In this document: positions 1-7,905 of the stretch, piece after piece | Layout of the letters: every line of letters begins with the position of its first letter | Position numbering within the stretch: position 1 is the stretch's first letter | Assembly (NCBI GenBank): GCA_018261735.1 | Contig: JAGTRM010000001.1 | Span: 62,001-126,000, forward strand | Length of the DNA: 64,000 bases | Source of the DNA: Pseudomonadota bacterium | Lineage (GTDB): Bacteria; Pseudomonadota; Gammaproteobacteria; Burkholderiales; Chitinibacteraceae | Direction of reading: 5' to 3' | Made by a program: the position numbers and the translations under genes | The notes under the pieces: generated by a model | What the model was told of the DNA's origin: nothing | Seen by the model: the letters and a program-made list of their open reading frames with translations, nothing else | The model's database searches: none

Positions 1-1955
1 TGCGTGCCGAAGCGGCAGAATTCGCTGCCGACGCAGGTCTTCACCGTGCGGATCGACTTGCCGTAGGCGTGGCCGGAGTTCATGCCGAGGTCGGCCCAGA
101 CATGCACCAGGTCTTCCTTCTTCACGCCCAGCAGGTCGATGCGCTGGCCGCCGGTGACTTTCATCATCGGGATCGCGTACTTGTCGGCCACGTCGGCGAT
201 GCGGCGCAGCTCGCTCGAGTTGGTCACGCCGCCCTTCATCTGCGGAATCACCGAGAACGTGCCGTCCTTCTGGATGTTGCCGTGCGCGCGTTCGTTGATG
301 AAGCGGCTTTGCGGGTCGTCCTTGGCTTCCTTCGGCCAGGTCGAGATCAGGTAGTAGTTCAGCGCCGGGCGGCAGGTGGCACAGCCGTTCGGCGTGCGCC
401 ATTCCAGCGCTTTCATCGTGTCGGGAATGCTGGTCAGGTGCTGGTCGCGGATCGCCTTGCGGATCGCTTCGTGACCGTGGTCGGTGCACCCGCAGATCGC
501 CTTGTCCTTCGGCGCGGCCTGGAACGAGGTGCCGAGCGTATTGATCAGGATCTGTTCGACCAGCCCCTTGCACGAACCGCACGAGCCCGAAGCCTTGGTG
601 CACTTCTTCACGTCATCGACCGTGAACAGGCCCTTTTCCTTGATCGCCTGCACGATGGTGCCCTTGGTGATGCCGTTGCAGCCGCAGACTTCGTCGCTAT
701 CGGCCATCGCGGCGGCCTTGTTGTGGCCCTGGTGCCCGGTATCGCCAACTTCCGATTCGCCGAACATCAGCCGGTCGCGAAGCTCGTGGATCGCCTTGCC
801 TTCGCGGATCAGTTTGAAGTACCACGCGCCGTCGGCGGTATCGCCGTACAGGCAGGCGCCGACCAGCTTGTCGCCCTGCACCACCAGGCGCTTGTAAACG
901 CCGCCGTACGGATCGGAGAGGATAATGTCCTCGGTATCGTCGCCGCCCATGAAGTTGCCGGCAGAAAACAGATCGATGCCGGTGACCTTCAGCTTGGTCG
1001 AGAGGATCGAACCCTTGTAGGTACCGATGCCGTAGCTGGCCAGATGGTTGGCCGCGACCTTGGCCATTTCGAACAGCGGCGCGACGAGGCCGTAGGCAAC
1101 GCCACGGTGGTTCACGCATTCGCCGATCGCGTAGATCTTCGGATCGAACGTTTGCAGCGTGTCGTTGACCACGATGCCGCGGTTGCAGTGCAAGCCGGCC
1201 GATTCGGCCAGCTCGTAATTCGGGCGGATGCCGACAGCCATCACCACCAGATCGGCCGGAATCGCCTCGCCATCCTTGAACTTTACGCTCGCCACGCGGC
1301 CCGATTCACCCGCCACCAATTCGGCGGTCTGTTTCATCAGCAGGAACTTGAGCCCGCGATCTTCGAGCGACTTTTGCAGCAGCTTGCCGGCGGTCTTGTC
1401 GAGTTGGCGCTCCAGCAGCCACTCGCCCAGATGCACGACGGTCACGTCCATGCCGCGCAGCATCAGGCCGTTGGCCGCTTCCAGACCCAGCAGGCCGCCG
1501 CCGATCACAACCGCGTGCTTGTGCACCTTGGCCGCCTCGATCATCTGTTCGGTATCGTAGATGTCGCGGTAGGTGATCACGCCCGGCAGGTCCTTGCCCG
1601 GCACCGGCAGGATGAACGGGTTGGAGCCGGTGGCGAGCAGCAAACGGTCGTATGGCGCTTCGGTGCCATCTTCGGCAATCACCTTGCGGTTCACGCGGTC
1701 GATCTTCACCACCTTCTTGTTCAGGTGCAGCGTGATGTTGTGCTCGGCGTACCAGTCCAGATCGTTCAGGATGATGTCCTGCACGGTCTGCTCGCCGGCC
1801 AGCACCGGCGAGAGCAGGATGCGGTTGTAGTTTGGATGAGGTTCGGCGCCGAAGACGGTCACGTCGTACATGTCGGGCTTGAGCTTGTACAGCTCTTCCA
1901 ATGTCCGCACCCCGGCCATGCCGTTGCCGATCAAGACTAATTTGGGCTTTTGCAT
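1..1955 (-). CDS. nirB: Assimilatory nitrite reductase large subunit (partial, C-terminus beyond left edge)
   Basis: Reduces nitrite to ammonium in the cytoplasm with NAD(P)H. 651 codons are present and the C-terminus lies outside the window. The N-terminus has an FAD Rossmann motif (LVLIGNGMAG, about residues 6-15), followed by an NAD-binding motif (VVIGGGLLGLEAANG, about 150-165). A BFD-like [2Fe-2S] domain with paired cysteines (CGCNGI and SGSCGSC) sits near residues 415-465, and a second Cys pair follows. The last visible residues, TCVGSEFCRFGT, are the first Cys pair that binds the 4Fe-4S/siroheme centre. The start ATG is at 1955, with an AGGAG ribosome site upstream. The gene has its own sigma-54 promoter and attenuator leader, and it follows the kinase gene on the same strand. 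Identification rests on clear family motifs; nirD is presumably next, outside the window. Confidence 0.96.
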   Translation of the reverse strand, partial: MQKPKLVLIGNGMAGVRTLEELYKLKPDMYDVTVFGAEPHPNYNRILLSPVLAGEQTVQDIILNDLDWYAEHNITLHLNKKVVKIDRVNRKVIAEDGTEAPYDRLLLATGSNPFILPVPGKDLPGVITYRDIYDTEQMIEAAKVHKHAVVIGGGLLGLEAANGLMLRGMDVTVVHLGEWLLERQLDKTAGKLLQKSLEDRGLKFLLMKQTAELVAGESGRVASVKFKDGEAIPADLVVMAVGIRPNYELAESAGLHCNRGIVVNDTLQTFDPKIYAIGECVNHRGVAYGLVAPLFEMAKVAANHLASYGIGTYKGSILSTKLKVTGIDLFSAGNFMGGDDTEDIILSDPYGGVYKRLVVQGDKLVGACLYGDTADGAWYFKLIREGKAIHELRDRLMFGESEVGDTGHQGHNKAAAMADSDEVCGCNGITKGTIVQAIKEKGLFTVDDVKKCTKASGSCGSCKGLVEQILINTLGTSFQAAPKDKAICGCTDHGHEAIRKAIRDQHLTSIPDTMKALEWRTPNGCATCRPALNYYLISTWPKEAKDDPQSRFINERAHGNIQKDGTFSVIPQMKGGVTNSSELRRIADVADKYAIPMMKVTGGQRIDLLGVKKEDLVHVWADLGMNSGHAYGKSIRTVKTCVGSEFCRFGT

Positions 1956-2121
1956 CGGTATCTCCTGGTTCTGCTCTCCTGCCGATCTTTGCCGGCAGGG
2001 ATAAAAAAAGCGCCCGGGGTGCAATCTTTCGATCCACCACGGACGCCTTTGTCCTGTTTGAAGATGCCACCCGCCGTTGGGTTGACCTTCGATGTCTGCA
2101 GCGCCATTGCCGCAGGATTTG
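1956..2121 (-). promoter_or_regulatory. nirB leader RNA: ANTAR-type double hairpin plus attenuator terminator
   Basis: Read on the minus strand, the predicted transcript starts near 2121. Hairpin P1 (2096-2115) has a 7-bp stem and hexaloop AAUGGC. Hairpin P2 (2060-2090) has hexaloop AACGGC. Both loops carry A at position 1 and G at position 4, the known recognition rule for ANTAR antiterminator proteins. A GC-rich stem ending in seven T residues follows (2003-2047) and would terminate before nirB. A further small hairpin (about 1979-1998) lies just before the ribosome site. The same GGACAAAGGCGTC entry into the terminator occurs in the nitrate transporter and nrtA leaders. NasT encoded at 17.8-18.4 kb is the expected binding protein (inference). 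Confidence 0.85.
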
Positions 2122-2131
2122 TTTAATCTGA

Positions 2132-2147
2132 AGCAAACCTTGTGCCA
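2132..2147 (-). promoter_or_regulatory. Sigma-54 (-24/-12) promoter of nirB
   Basis: The minus strand reads TGGCACAAGGTTTGCT, an exact match to the TGGCAC-N5-TTGCW sigma-54 consensus with the required GG/GC spacing. It lies directly upstream of the attenuator leader. Confidence 0.88.
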
Positions 2148-2165
2148 GATAATGATTCTCAATTG
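2147..2165. promoter_or_regulatory. Fur-box-like sequence abutting the nirB promoter
   Basis: On the minus strand this 19-mer ends in GAGAATCATTATC, which fits the right two-thirds of the Fur consensus (14 of 19 overall). It touches the -24 element, so binding would be expected to affect the promoter. It is a candidate only, because AT-rich DNA can match by chance. Confidence 0.35.
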
Positions 2166-2230
2166 AATCAATATCTTGGCGGACCGTCTCTCGCAGCGCC
2201 TGGATCTGGCGCACTGTGGCAGGGCGTGAA

Positions 2231-2247
2231 TGCACTGAGGCGGGGCA
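2231..2247. promoter_or_regulatory. NtrC-like enhancer site upstream of nirB
   Basis: TGCACTGAGGCGGGGCA matches the dyad TGCACY-N5-GGTGCA at all specified positions but one. It lies about 85 bp upstream of the sigma-54 promoter, a usual distance for an enhancer-binding protein. Confidence 0.6.
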
Positions 2248-2287
2248 TGGTGGAGCGCGGTGCGATGGCTGTTGGAATATCACTAAA

Positions 2288-2478
2288 CGCCGGAAGGCGC
2301 TTCGCTTTTCCGGCCTACACGGATCTGCGTGTTTATCCCTTGAGCAACGCGTAACCCGGCGTAGGTTGGATAAGCCGAAGGCGCCATCCGACAATTGATT
2401 TGGGGGTAAAAACATTGAGCGCCGGAAGGCGCTTCGCTTGTCCGGCCTGCACGGATCTGCGTGTTTATCCCTTGAGCA
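2288..2478. repeat. Pair of 59-bp direct repeats (2288-2346 and 2420-2478) with a REP-like element between them
   Basis: The two 59-bp copies are 132 bp apart and differ at only a few positions. Each starts with a palindromic GCCGGAA...TTCCGGC hairpin. The second copy runs into the last codons of the kinase gene (stop at 2465-2467), so the first copy carries a duplicate of that gene end. Between them, about 2357-2393, lies a REP-like sequence beginning GTAGG and forming a GGAT...ATCC hairpin. Apart from the nirB control sites, nothing coding is seen in 1956-2464. Confidence 0.7.
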
Positions 2479-4138
2479 GCAACAGATACAGCAGCACCAG
2501 ATCCAGCACGATCGCAATCAACGCCAGGTATTGCCAGAACTTCAGCGGTTCGCGCTCGATCAGCGGCACATGGCGCCGCGCAACCGGATCGCGCTCACCC
2601 ATTTCCAGCGCATGCACGAACTCCTCGGCAGTCTCGAAACGCTGTGCCGGATCGCGCGCCACAGCTTTCAGCAGCAGGTTTTCCAGCCAGGCCGGCAAAT
2701 CCGGGCGGTGGCGGGTGGGCGGGATCGGCTCGCCAAATCGCGGGCGCTGGAAGGCTTCAATTTCGCCGTAGGGGTAATGCCCGGTAAACAGCCAGTAGAG
2801 CGTGACACCGGCGGCATACAGATCGGATTGCGCGCTGGCTGGCTGGCCGGCAAAAAGTTCGGGCGCCATGAAGCTCGGCGTTCCCGGTTGCGTGGTCGCG
2901 CCGTCGTCGGTCAGCCCCGGGCAGCAGGCCGCGCCGAAGTCGAGCAGGCGCAGGCGGCCATCGTCGGCCAGGTGGATATTCTCGGGCTTGATATCGCGGT
3001 GCAGCACATTCTTGCGGTGCAAGAGCCCCAACGCACGCAGCAATCGCAAGCCGATCTGCACGCCGGACGGCACGCTCCAGGCCTCCTTGCGCGCATGGCG
3101 CGCGGCGAGCGTCGCCCCTTCGTATTCGCGGATCAGCAAATAGAGATGGCTGCGCTCGCTGTGTTGGCCGATCTCGGGGAAATAATGGCTGGCCATGCGG
3201 CCAAGCAGCCATTCCTCGACCATCAGCGCCTGGCGCGCCAATTCGTCGTCTTCGGAGCGCGGCGGCAGCGTTTTCAGGAGCCAGCGCTCGCCTGCCGCAC
3301 TGTGCACGCGGTATAGCAGACTGCCGCGCGCTTCGTGCAGGATGCCGTCGATGGTCAGGTCGTCGAGCGTGTCGCCGCTTTTTAGTTTGGGCGGCAGCGG
3401 CAACGCGGCCATGCTGGCGAAATCGTCTTCCAGCGCACGATCGGGCAAGCCGGCGATGTCGACCACGATCGCGGTGGCGTTGTCCTCGCCGCCGGCGGCC
3501 AGCGCATTGCGGATCAGCGCCTCGCTGGCGGCTTGAGGATCGGGGAAATCGCCCAGCAACTGGCGCAGGACGGCATCGCCGAGCGGCTGCCACACGCCGT
3601 CACAAGCCAGCAGAAAACGGTCGCCCACCTGCAACTCGCCGTCGGCAAAATCGGGCACCAGATGCGCATCGAGCCCGACCGCACGCTTCAACACATGCTG
3701 CCAGCCGGGCTGGGTCCAGTTGTGGTCGACGCTGAGCTGGCGCAATTCGCCCCCGCGCAGCAGATAGACGCGGGTATCGCCGACGCTGGCCAGCGTAAAT
3801 CGGTGGCCGCGCAACGCTAGCACCGCGATTGTGGTCAGCAGCGGTTGATGCAGCTGCGCGCGCAACCAGCGGTTTTGCGCGGCGAGCAAGCCCTGCAGCG
3901 TTTGCGTAGCCGACCAGGTGGCCGGCGCGGCATAGTAATCGGCGGCCAGCGCACGCACCGTGCTCCTGGCCGCCAGTTCGCCGTCGGCGCAATCGCTCAC
4001 GCCGTCGGCGAGCAGGAACAGCGCGCCCAGGCTCGCCGGCAAAGGCGGGGCAGGCTGGATCGCCTGCCAGGCATCTTCGTTGCGGCGTTTCTGGCCGGGG
4101 TGGCTGTGGCCGCCCCAGTGAATGGTCTGGGTGCTCAT
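2465..4138 (-). CDS. Bifunctional PP2C-type phosphatase / Ser-Thr protein kinase
   Basis: A 557-aa protein with two opposing signalling domains. Residues about 1-235 form a PP2C (SpoIIE/PPM-like) phosphatase with metal-binding acidic motifs (LADGVSDCADGE, GDTRVYLL, CDGVW, GEDNATAIVVD). Residues about 255-520 form a eukaryotic-type kinase with the invariant lysine (LLKTL), the catalytic loop HRDIKPEN, DFG (LLDFGAA) and the APE motif (FMAPELF). A single hydrophobic helix closes the C-terminus (about 533-555), so the enzyme is tail-anchored with cytoplasmic domains. It starts 9 bp after the nitrate transporter stop codon, hence cotranscribed. A kinase of this type sits between the nitrate transporter and nirB in Pseudomonas as well; its substrate there is, as far as I know, unsettled. 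Confidence 0.9.
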   Translation of the reverse strand: MSTQTIHWGGHSHPGQKRRNEDAWQAIQPAPPLPASLGALFLLADGVSDCADGELAARSTVRALAADYYAAPATWSATQTLQGLLAAQNRWLRAQLHQPLLTTIAVLALRGHRFTLASVGDTRVYLLRGGELRQLSVDHNWTQPGWQHVLKRAVGLDAHLVPDFADGELQVGDRFLLACDGVWQPLGDAVLRQLLGDFPDPQAASEALIRNALAAGGEDNATAIVVDIAGLPDRALEDDFASMAALPLPPKLKSGDTLDDLTIDGILHEARGSLLYRVHSAAGERWLLKTLPPRSEDDELARQALMVEEWLLGRMASHYFPEIGQHSERSHLYLLIREYEGATLAARHARKEAWSVPSGVQIGLRLLRALGLLHRKNVLHRDIKPENIHLADDGRLRLLDFGAACCPGLTDDGATTQPGTPSFMAPELFAGQPASAQSDLYAAGVTLYWLFTGHYPYGEIEAFQRPRFGEPIPPTRHRPDLPAWLENLLLKAVARDPAQRFETAEEFVHALEMGERDPVARRHVPLIEREPLKFWQYLALIAIVLDLVLLYLLLLKG

Positions 4139-4147
4139 AACCTCAGA

Positions 4148-5356
4148 TTAGACCCGCGCCGTGGTGACGGTCGCCGAACCCCAGGTCGTGCGCCAGCGGT
4201 GCTTCACCCGCGCCAGTCCCACCCAGGCAAACAGCGCCAGCCCTGCGAACACCCACAAGCCCAGCTGGTAGCTGCCGGTGTGCTGCTTCACCATGCCCAG
4301 CCCTGCCGCGAGCAGGAAGCCGCCAATGCCGCCGGCCATGCCGATCAGGCCGGTCATCACGCCGATTTCCTTGGCAAAGCGCTGCGGCACCAGCTGGAAC
4401 ACCGACCCATTGCCCGCGCCCAGCGCCAGCATCGCGCCGATGAAGAGCACGATGGTCAGCAGCGCGCCCAGACCGATACCCACGCCGGCAATACAGACAG
4501 CCGCGACCGTATACATCACCAGCAGGCTCTTGATCCCGCCGATGCGGTCGGCAATCATGCCGCCGACGGGGCGCATCACCGAACCGGCCAGCACGCAGGC
4601 GGCGGTGGCGAAACCGGCCATTTTCGGCGCCATGCCGAACTGGTCGTGGAAAAAGCTCGGCAGCGAACTCGCCAGTCCGAGGAAACCGCCGAAAGTCACG
4701 CAATAGAAGAACATGAACCACCAGGCATCGGCATCGCCGAGCGCCTTCAGGTACTGGTTCAGCGATTTGGCCGGCGGCGCATTGGGCGCATCCTTGGCCC
4801 ATACCAGGAAAACCAGGAAAGCCACACCGAGCGGAATCAGCGACATGCCGAACACGTTCTGCCAGCCCCAGCCGATCGCCAGCGCCGGGGCGAATAGCGC
4901 GGCGAACACCGTGCCCGAATTGCCCGCGCCGGCAATGCCGAGCGCCTTGCCCTGATGCTCGGGCGGATACCAGCGCGAAGCCAGCGGCAAGGCAATGGCA
5001 AACGCCGCACCCGCCACGCCCAGACACAAACCGAGCAACAACACCTGACCATAGCTGTGCACGCCGATCTGCCAGGCGGCAGCCAGCCCCACCAGCACGA
5101 TGGCCTGCGCGATCAAGCCGGCCTTTTTCGGGCCTATCCGGTCGACCAGCATGCCGAACAGCAGGCGCAGCACCGCGCCGGCCAGCGTCGGCGTGGCCAC
5201 CATCATGCCGCGTTGCTGGGCGTCCAGATGCAGGTCGGTGGCGATCAGCACGGCCAGCGGCCCAAGCAGATACCAGACCATAAAGCTCAGGTCGAAATAC
5301 AGGAAGGCAGACAGCAGAGTGGGGGAATGCCCGGCCTGCCAGAAGCTCTTGTTCAT
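4148..5356 (-). CDS. nasA: Nitrate/nitrite transporter, MFS NarK/NasA family
   Basis: 402 aa with about 12 hydrophobic segments, the normal size for single NarK/NasA-type major facilitator proteins. Two glycine-rich nitrate signature motifs are visible: GIAGAGNSGTVFAALFAP in the fifth-helix region and LGAGNGSVFQLVPQRF in the eleventh-helix region. The protein imports nitrate for assimilation. The start at 5356 is preceded by CTGGAGAACACG, a good ribosome site; an in-frame extension further upstream would run through the attenuator and is rejected. First gene of a unit with the phosphatase/kinase, and controlled by its own sigma-54 promoter and ANTAR leader. Import rather than nitrate/nitrite exchange is inferred from the assimilatory context. 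Confidence 0.93.
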   Translation of the reverse strand: MNKSFWQAGHSPTLLSAFLYFDLSFMVWYLLGPLAVLIATDLHLDAQQRGMMVATPTLAGAVLRLLFGMLVDRIGPKKAGLIAQAIVLVGLAAAWQIGVHSYGQVLLLGLCLGVAGAAFAIALPLASRWYPPEHQGKALGIAGAGNSGTVFAALFAPALAIGWGWQNVFGMSLIPLGVAFLVFLVWAKDAPNAPPAKSLNQYLKALGDADAWWFMFFYCVTFGGFLGLASSLPSFFHDQFGMAPKMAGFATAACVLAGSVMRPVGGMIADRIGGIKSLLVMYTVAAVCIAGVGIGLGALLTIVLFIGAMLALGAGNGSVFQLVPQRFAKEIGVMTGLIGMAGGIGGFLLAAGLGMVKQHTGSYQLGLWVFAGLALFAWVGLARVKHRWRTTWGSATVTTARV

Positions 5357-5483
5357 CGTGTTCTCCAGAATGCAAAAAGGCGCCGGAACGCTTGTGCGAA
5401 ACAAGCATCCAGACGCCTTTGTCTTTGAATCGTGCACCTCTCGCGGGCACACAAAGCGCAAGCCCGACTTTGGACTCACTTGG
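5357..5483 (-). promoter_or_regulatory. Nitrate transporter leader RNA with ANTAR-type hairpin and attenuator
   Basis: On the minus strand, P1 (5458-5479) is an 8-bp stem closing hexaloop AAAGUC (A1, G4), beginning about 4 nt after the predicted start of transcription. A second hairpin (5432-5452) has a 7-nt loop that does not clearly obey the ANTAR rule. The conserved GACAAAGGCGTC then opens a long terminator stem (5373-5417) followed by five T residues, ending 16 bp before the start codon. This is the same architecture as the nirB and nrtA leaders. Confidence 0.8.
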
Positions 5484-5493
5484 CTCGATTCAA

Positions 5494-5509
5494 AGCAAAC
5501 CTCGTGCCA
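5494..5509 (-). promoter_or_regulatory. Sigma-54 (-24/-12) promoter of the nitrate transporter unit
   Basis: TGGCACGAGGTTTGCT on the minus strand, an exact match to TGGCAC-N5-TTGCW. It differs from the nirB promoter by one base in the spacer. Confidence 0.88.
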
Positions 5510-5656
5510 GAGATTGAGAATTGTTTGCAATGCATTGCGGCCCACCCAGCTCAGAACGGCGCGCTGCAGGGTCAAACACGCATTTCCACCCGAATGGAAT
5601 GCAACAGCAAGCGATGACCGATCCCACCGCAAACGGTACCCGCAATACCTGCAGGC

Positions 5657-5686
5657 AAAAAAATGCCCCTCGGGGACGGAGGGGCC
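5657..5686 (-). terminator. Intrinsic terminator of the PepSY-DUF-araC operon
   Basis: The minus strand reads GCCCCT, a 9-nt loop region, AGGGGC, then A followed by seven T residues. It lies about 115 bp after the AraC-type gene and shields the nitrate transporter promoter from read-through. Confidence 0.75.
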
Positions 5687-5703
5687 TGCACCAAAACGGT
5701 ACC
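5687..5703. promoter_or_regulatory. NtrC-like site upstream of the nitrate transporter
   Basis: TGCACCAAAACGGTACC matches the NtrC dyad at all specified positions but two. It lies about 180 bp upstream of the sigma-54 promoter, immediately next to the terminator of the preceding operon. A TTGCACCA half-site follows at about 5714. Confidence 0.4.
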
Positions 5704-5799
5704 AAACAGGTGGATTTGCACCACGCCCGCTCGAAAGCGGTGGATCCAATCACCCCACGAAAATTTGAAAGGCAGCTCCTTTGACCCACGCGGTGAAAT

Positions 5800-6765
5800 T
5801 CATACCTTGCAACGCAATTGCTTGGGGCAGATCCCGAAACAGCGCCGGAACGCGGTCGAGAAATTGCCCTGGCTGGTATACCCCGCCACCTCGGCCGCCT
5901 GCGCCACGCTGATGCCGTCCTGCTCCAGCAGGCGCGCCGCGCGCCGCAGGCGGGATTCGCGCAGGTAATCGAAAATCGTCTGGCCATAGGCCTGGCGAAA
6001 CCATTGCTGCAGGGTATTGGCGTTGCAGCCGGCATACTGCGCGATCGCCGGCAAATCGAGCCGGTCGGCCTCGCCGCTGTCGAGAAAAGCCTTCAACCGG
6101 CTCACCCGGCGGAATTCATCCGGGCGCAGGCCGGCGGTTCCGGTCTGGTCGAGATCGAGGAAATCGAGGGCCTCGGTCACGAGTTCCAGCGCCTTGCTCT
6201 CGATCTGGAGTTGCTGCAGCGGACAAGGCTCGCCGCCATAGCGCAGCAGCTGATTGGCGAGCGTAGCCGTCCGCGCCGAGGGCTGCCAGGATCGACACGC
6301 CGGATGCCACGCCCAGCCGGTCTGCGAACCTGCCCGCAGCAAGCCGGCTTCTTCCAGCCATGCGGGCATCAGCACCAGCCCCAGCAGGCGCTCGCAGGTT
6401 TGCGCCCGGGCCCGGCGCACCAAGGAGGCGGGCGCTGTCAGCGCGCACACGGCACCCGCGCAGCCGGCGGCATCGGGCAACAAGCGTACGCCATCGAGCG
6501 TGAGTTCGGCGCAGCCCTGCAAGCGCAGCATAATCCGGATGCCGGGCGGCAATAACGCCTGGCAAGTCATGTCCTGCAAATGGATCCAGTCTGCGCTGTA
6601 GAGGTAAAAGCCGGGGCGGATCCGGAACAGCGCCATCCGCCCCTGCATCAGCGCCGTGTCGTCATCCGCTCCGGCGCCCGCCAGGCAGTAATCTCCAAAC
6701 GCAGGTTGCCAGCGTGCGTTGATCGTTTTGGCACTCAGCAAGGCGATGTCGGATGCGGCAGGCAT
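5800..6765 (-). CDS. AraC-family transcriptional regulator (PchR-like context)
   Basis: 321 aa. The last ~100 residues contain the two helix-turn-helix units of AraC proteins (LPAIAQYAGCNANTLQQWF and ISVAQAAEVAGYTSQGNFS). The N-terminal ~210 residues are the presumed ligand-sensing part and show no motif I can name. The start at 6765 lies 4 bp after the stop of the 107-aa protein, making it the last gene of the five-gene Fur-boxed operon. By analogy with PchR/AlcR regulators next to TonB receptors, it may respond to a ferric siderophore and control the divergent receptor genes. This role is inference from position. Confidence 0.85.
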   Translation of the reverse strand: MPAASDIALLSAKTINARWQPAFGDYCLAGAGADDDTALMQGRMALFRIRPGFYLYSADWIHLQDMTCQALLPPGIRIMLRLQGCAELTLDGVRLLPDAAGCAGAVCALTAPASLVRRARAQTCERLLGLVLMPAWLEEAGLLRAGSQTGWAWHPACRSWQPSARTATLANQLLRYGGEPCPLQQLQIESKALELVTEALDFLDLDQTGTAGLRPDEFRRVSRLKAFLDSGEADRLDLPAIAQYAGCNANTLQQWFRQAYGQTIFDYLRESRLRRAARLLEQDGISVAQAAEVAGYTSQGNFSTAFRRCFGICPKQLRCKV

Positions 6766-6769
6766 CACG

Positions 6770-7093
6770 TCACCGGCCTGCCGCCGGCGGCAAATCGGCA
6801 TGGTCAAACTCGGCCGGTGCTTCGTGCCCGGGATCGAAACGGATATAGAACTCGCCCTGGGGGCGGACAAAGCGCACCCGCGACTGGCCGTCCGCCACGC
6901 CCTTTTGCAGGATTTCGTCGGCATAGCTATAAACGCGCACTTCCATTCCCGGCGCGGCCGAACCATCGCTGAAACCCGGCGAGCAGACGATCTCGCGCCC
7001 GTCCATCCGGCAATCGAGCATCGGCGTGTGCGCCTGCGCTGCCCCGGCGACGAGCCCCGCCAACAAGGCCGCGCCCAGCAGTGCCGGCCTCAT
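6770..7093 (-). CDS. Small secreted protein of unknown function (107 aa)
   Basis: A Sec signal peptide is clear (LLGAALLAGLVAGAAQAH, cleavage about residue 22). The mature ~85 residues contain two cysteines (LDCRMDGREIVC), which could form a disulphide, and several acidic/histidine positions near the end. I do not recognise a named family. The start codon overlaps the stop of the DUF4198 gene (ATGA), so it is translationally coupled. Its place between DUF4198 and an AraC regulator suggests a periplasmic accessory in iron or siderophore handling. Confidence 0.75.
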   Translation of the reverse strand: MRPALLGAALLAGLVAGAAQAHTPMLDCRMDGREIVCSPGFSDGSAAPGMEVRVYSYADEILQKGVADGQSRVRFVRPQGEFYIRFDPGHEAPAEFDHADLPPAAGR

Positions 7094-7905
7094 TGCCCCT
7101 GCGCCTCGAAACTCAGGTAGAACAGCGCCGATTCGGCATCGATCAATGGATTGGTGCTGGTCGTCTCGACCGATACGGTCAAGAGATACGGGCCCATCTG
7201 CGTGGGAACGAAGCGGATTTCGCCGGCCGCATCGGTCTTCAGCACGGTCTGGCGCCGCTCGTTGCGGTAGTAGGTGCCATGCGGCACCAGCTCGGCCTCG
7301 GCGCCCGCCAGCGGCTTGCCGTCGCGCGTCAGGCGGAAGACCGCCGCTTCGCCGACCACGATATCGGCCGGATGGGTGACCGGCAGCAGCTCGAGGCCCT
7401 GGCCGGTCGGTGTCAGCAAGGCGCGGGTCGGTGCCTTGCGCGTGACATAAAACCGGCTGACGATGTTATAGGCCGTGGTTTTCACCTCGCGCGCGCCGGC
7501 CGGAATCTGGCTCTGCAATTCCTGCCTGGTGCCGAGCATACGCCGCACCGTGTTGCGCGCGCCCTGCTGGTAAGTCGTGACATGGCGCGTGGGCAGGCGC
7601 AGCTCGGCGAGATAAGTGCCCTGCTCGCCCAGTTGCAGATCGAACACCGAGCGGCGCTGGCCCCGGCTCACGCTGGCGGACGGCAGGCGCTCGCCCTTCG
7701 GGTTGAAGAGCCGCAACGTATCGAGCCCGATCGGGCCGTCCGGATGGAACACGCTGTGCGAGACGCTGGCGTCGACGGTGATCCACCATGGCTCGTCCGA
7801 CGACACATTGAATTCGGACGGCAGCATCCACACCGGATGCGCCTGTGCCCAGCTCGCGGCGGTCAGCGCCAGCACGGCGCATGCATATCGAATCAAGTGT
7901 TTCAT
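7090..7905 (-). CDS. DUF4198 family periplasmic protein
   Basis: 271 aa with an N-terminal signal peptide (CAVLALTAASWAQAH). The body is two beta-sandwich-like parts. The second resembles a carboxypeptidase-regulatory or Ig-like fold (GEAAVFRLTRDGKPLAGAEAEL and TDAAGEIRFVP). Proteins of this family occur with metal-uptake genes and are proposed to bind metals or ligands in the periplasm; the exact role is not established. Start ATG at 7905 overlaps the stop of the DUF2271 gene (ATGA), and the stop overlaps the start of the 107-aa gene. The reading frame extends upstream through DUF2271, but that extension is out of context. Confidence 0.85.
   Translation of the reverse strand: MKHLIRYACAVLALTAASWAQAHPVWMLPSEFNVSSDEPWWITVDASVSHSVFHPDGPIGLDTLRLFNPKGERLPSASVSRGQRRSVFDLQLGEQGTYLAELRLPTRHVTTYQQGARNTVRRMLGTRQELQSQIPAGAREVKTTAYNIVSRFYVTRKAPTRALLTPTGQGLELLPVTHPADIVVGEAAVFRLTRDGKPLAGAEAELVPHGTYYRNERRQTVLKTDAAGEIRFVPTQMGPYLLTVSVETTSTNPLIDAESALFYLSFEAQGQ

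Noticed and set aside
69..1940. Long plus-strand open frame opposite nirB
   Set aside because: It is the antisense of a clear nirB; its protein is rich in His, Arg and Ala without any family motif, as expected from high-GC antisense frames.
5487..5496. Ten-base complementarity (CTTTGAATCG with CGATTCAAAG) around the nitrate transporter leader
   Set aside because: One arm lies upstream of the predicted transcript start, so it would not be in the RNA. The shorter P1 hairpin fits the common pattern better.
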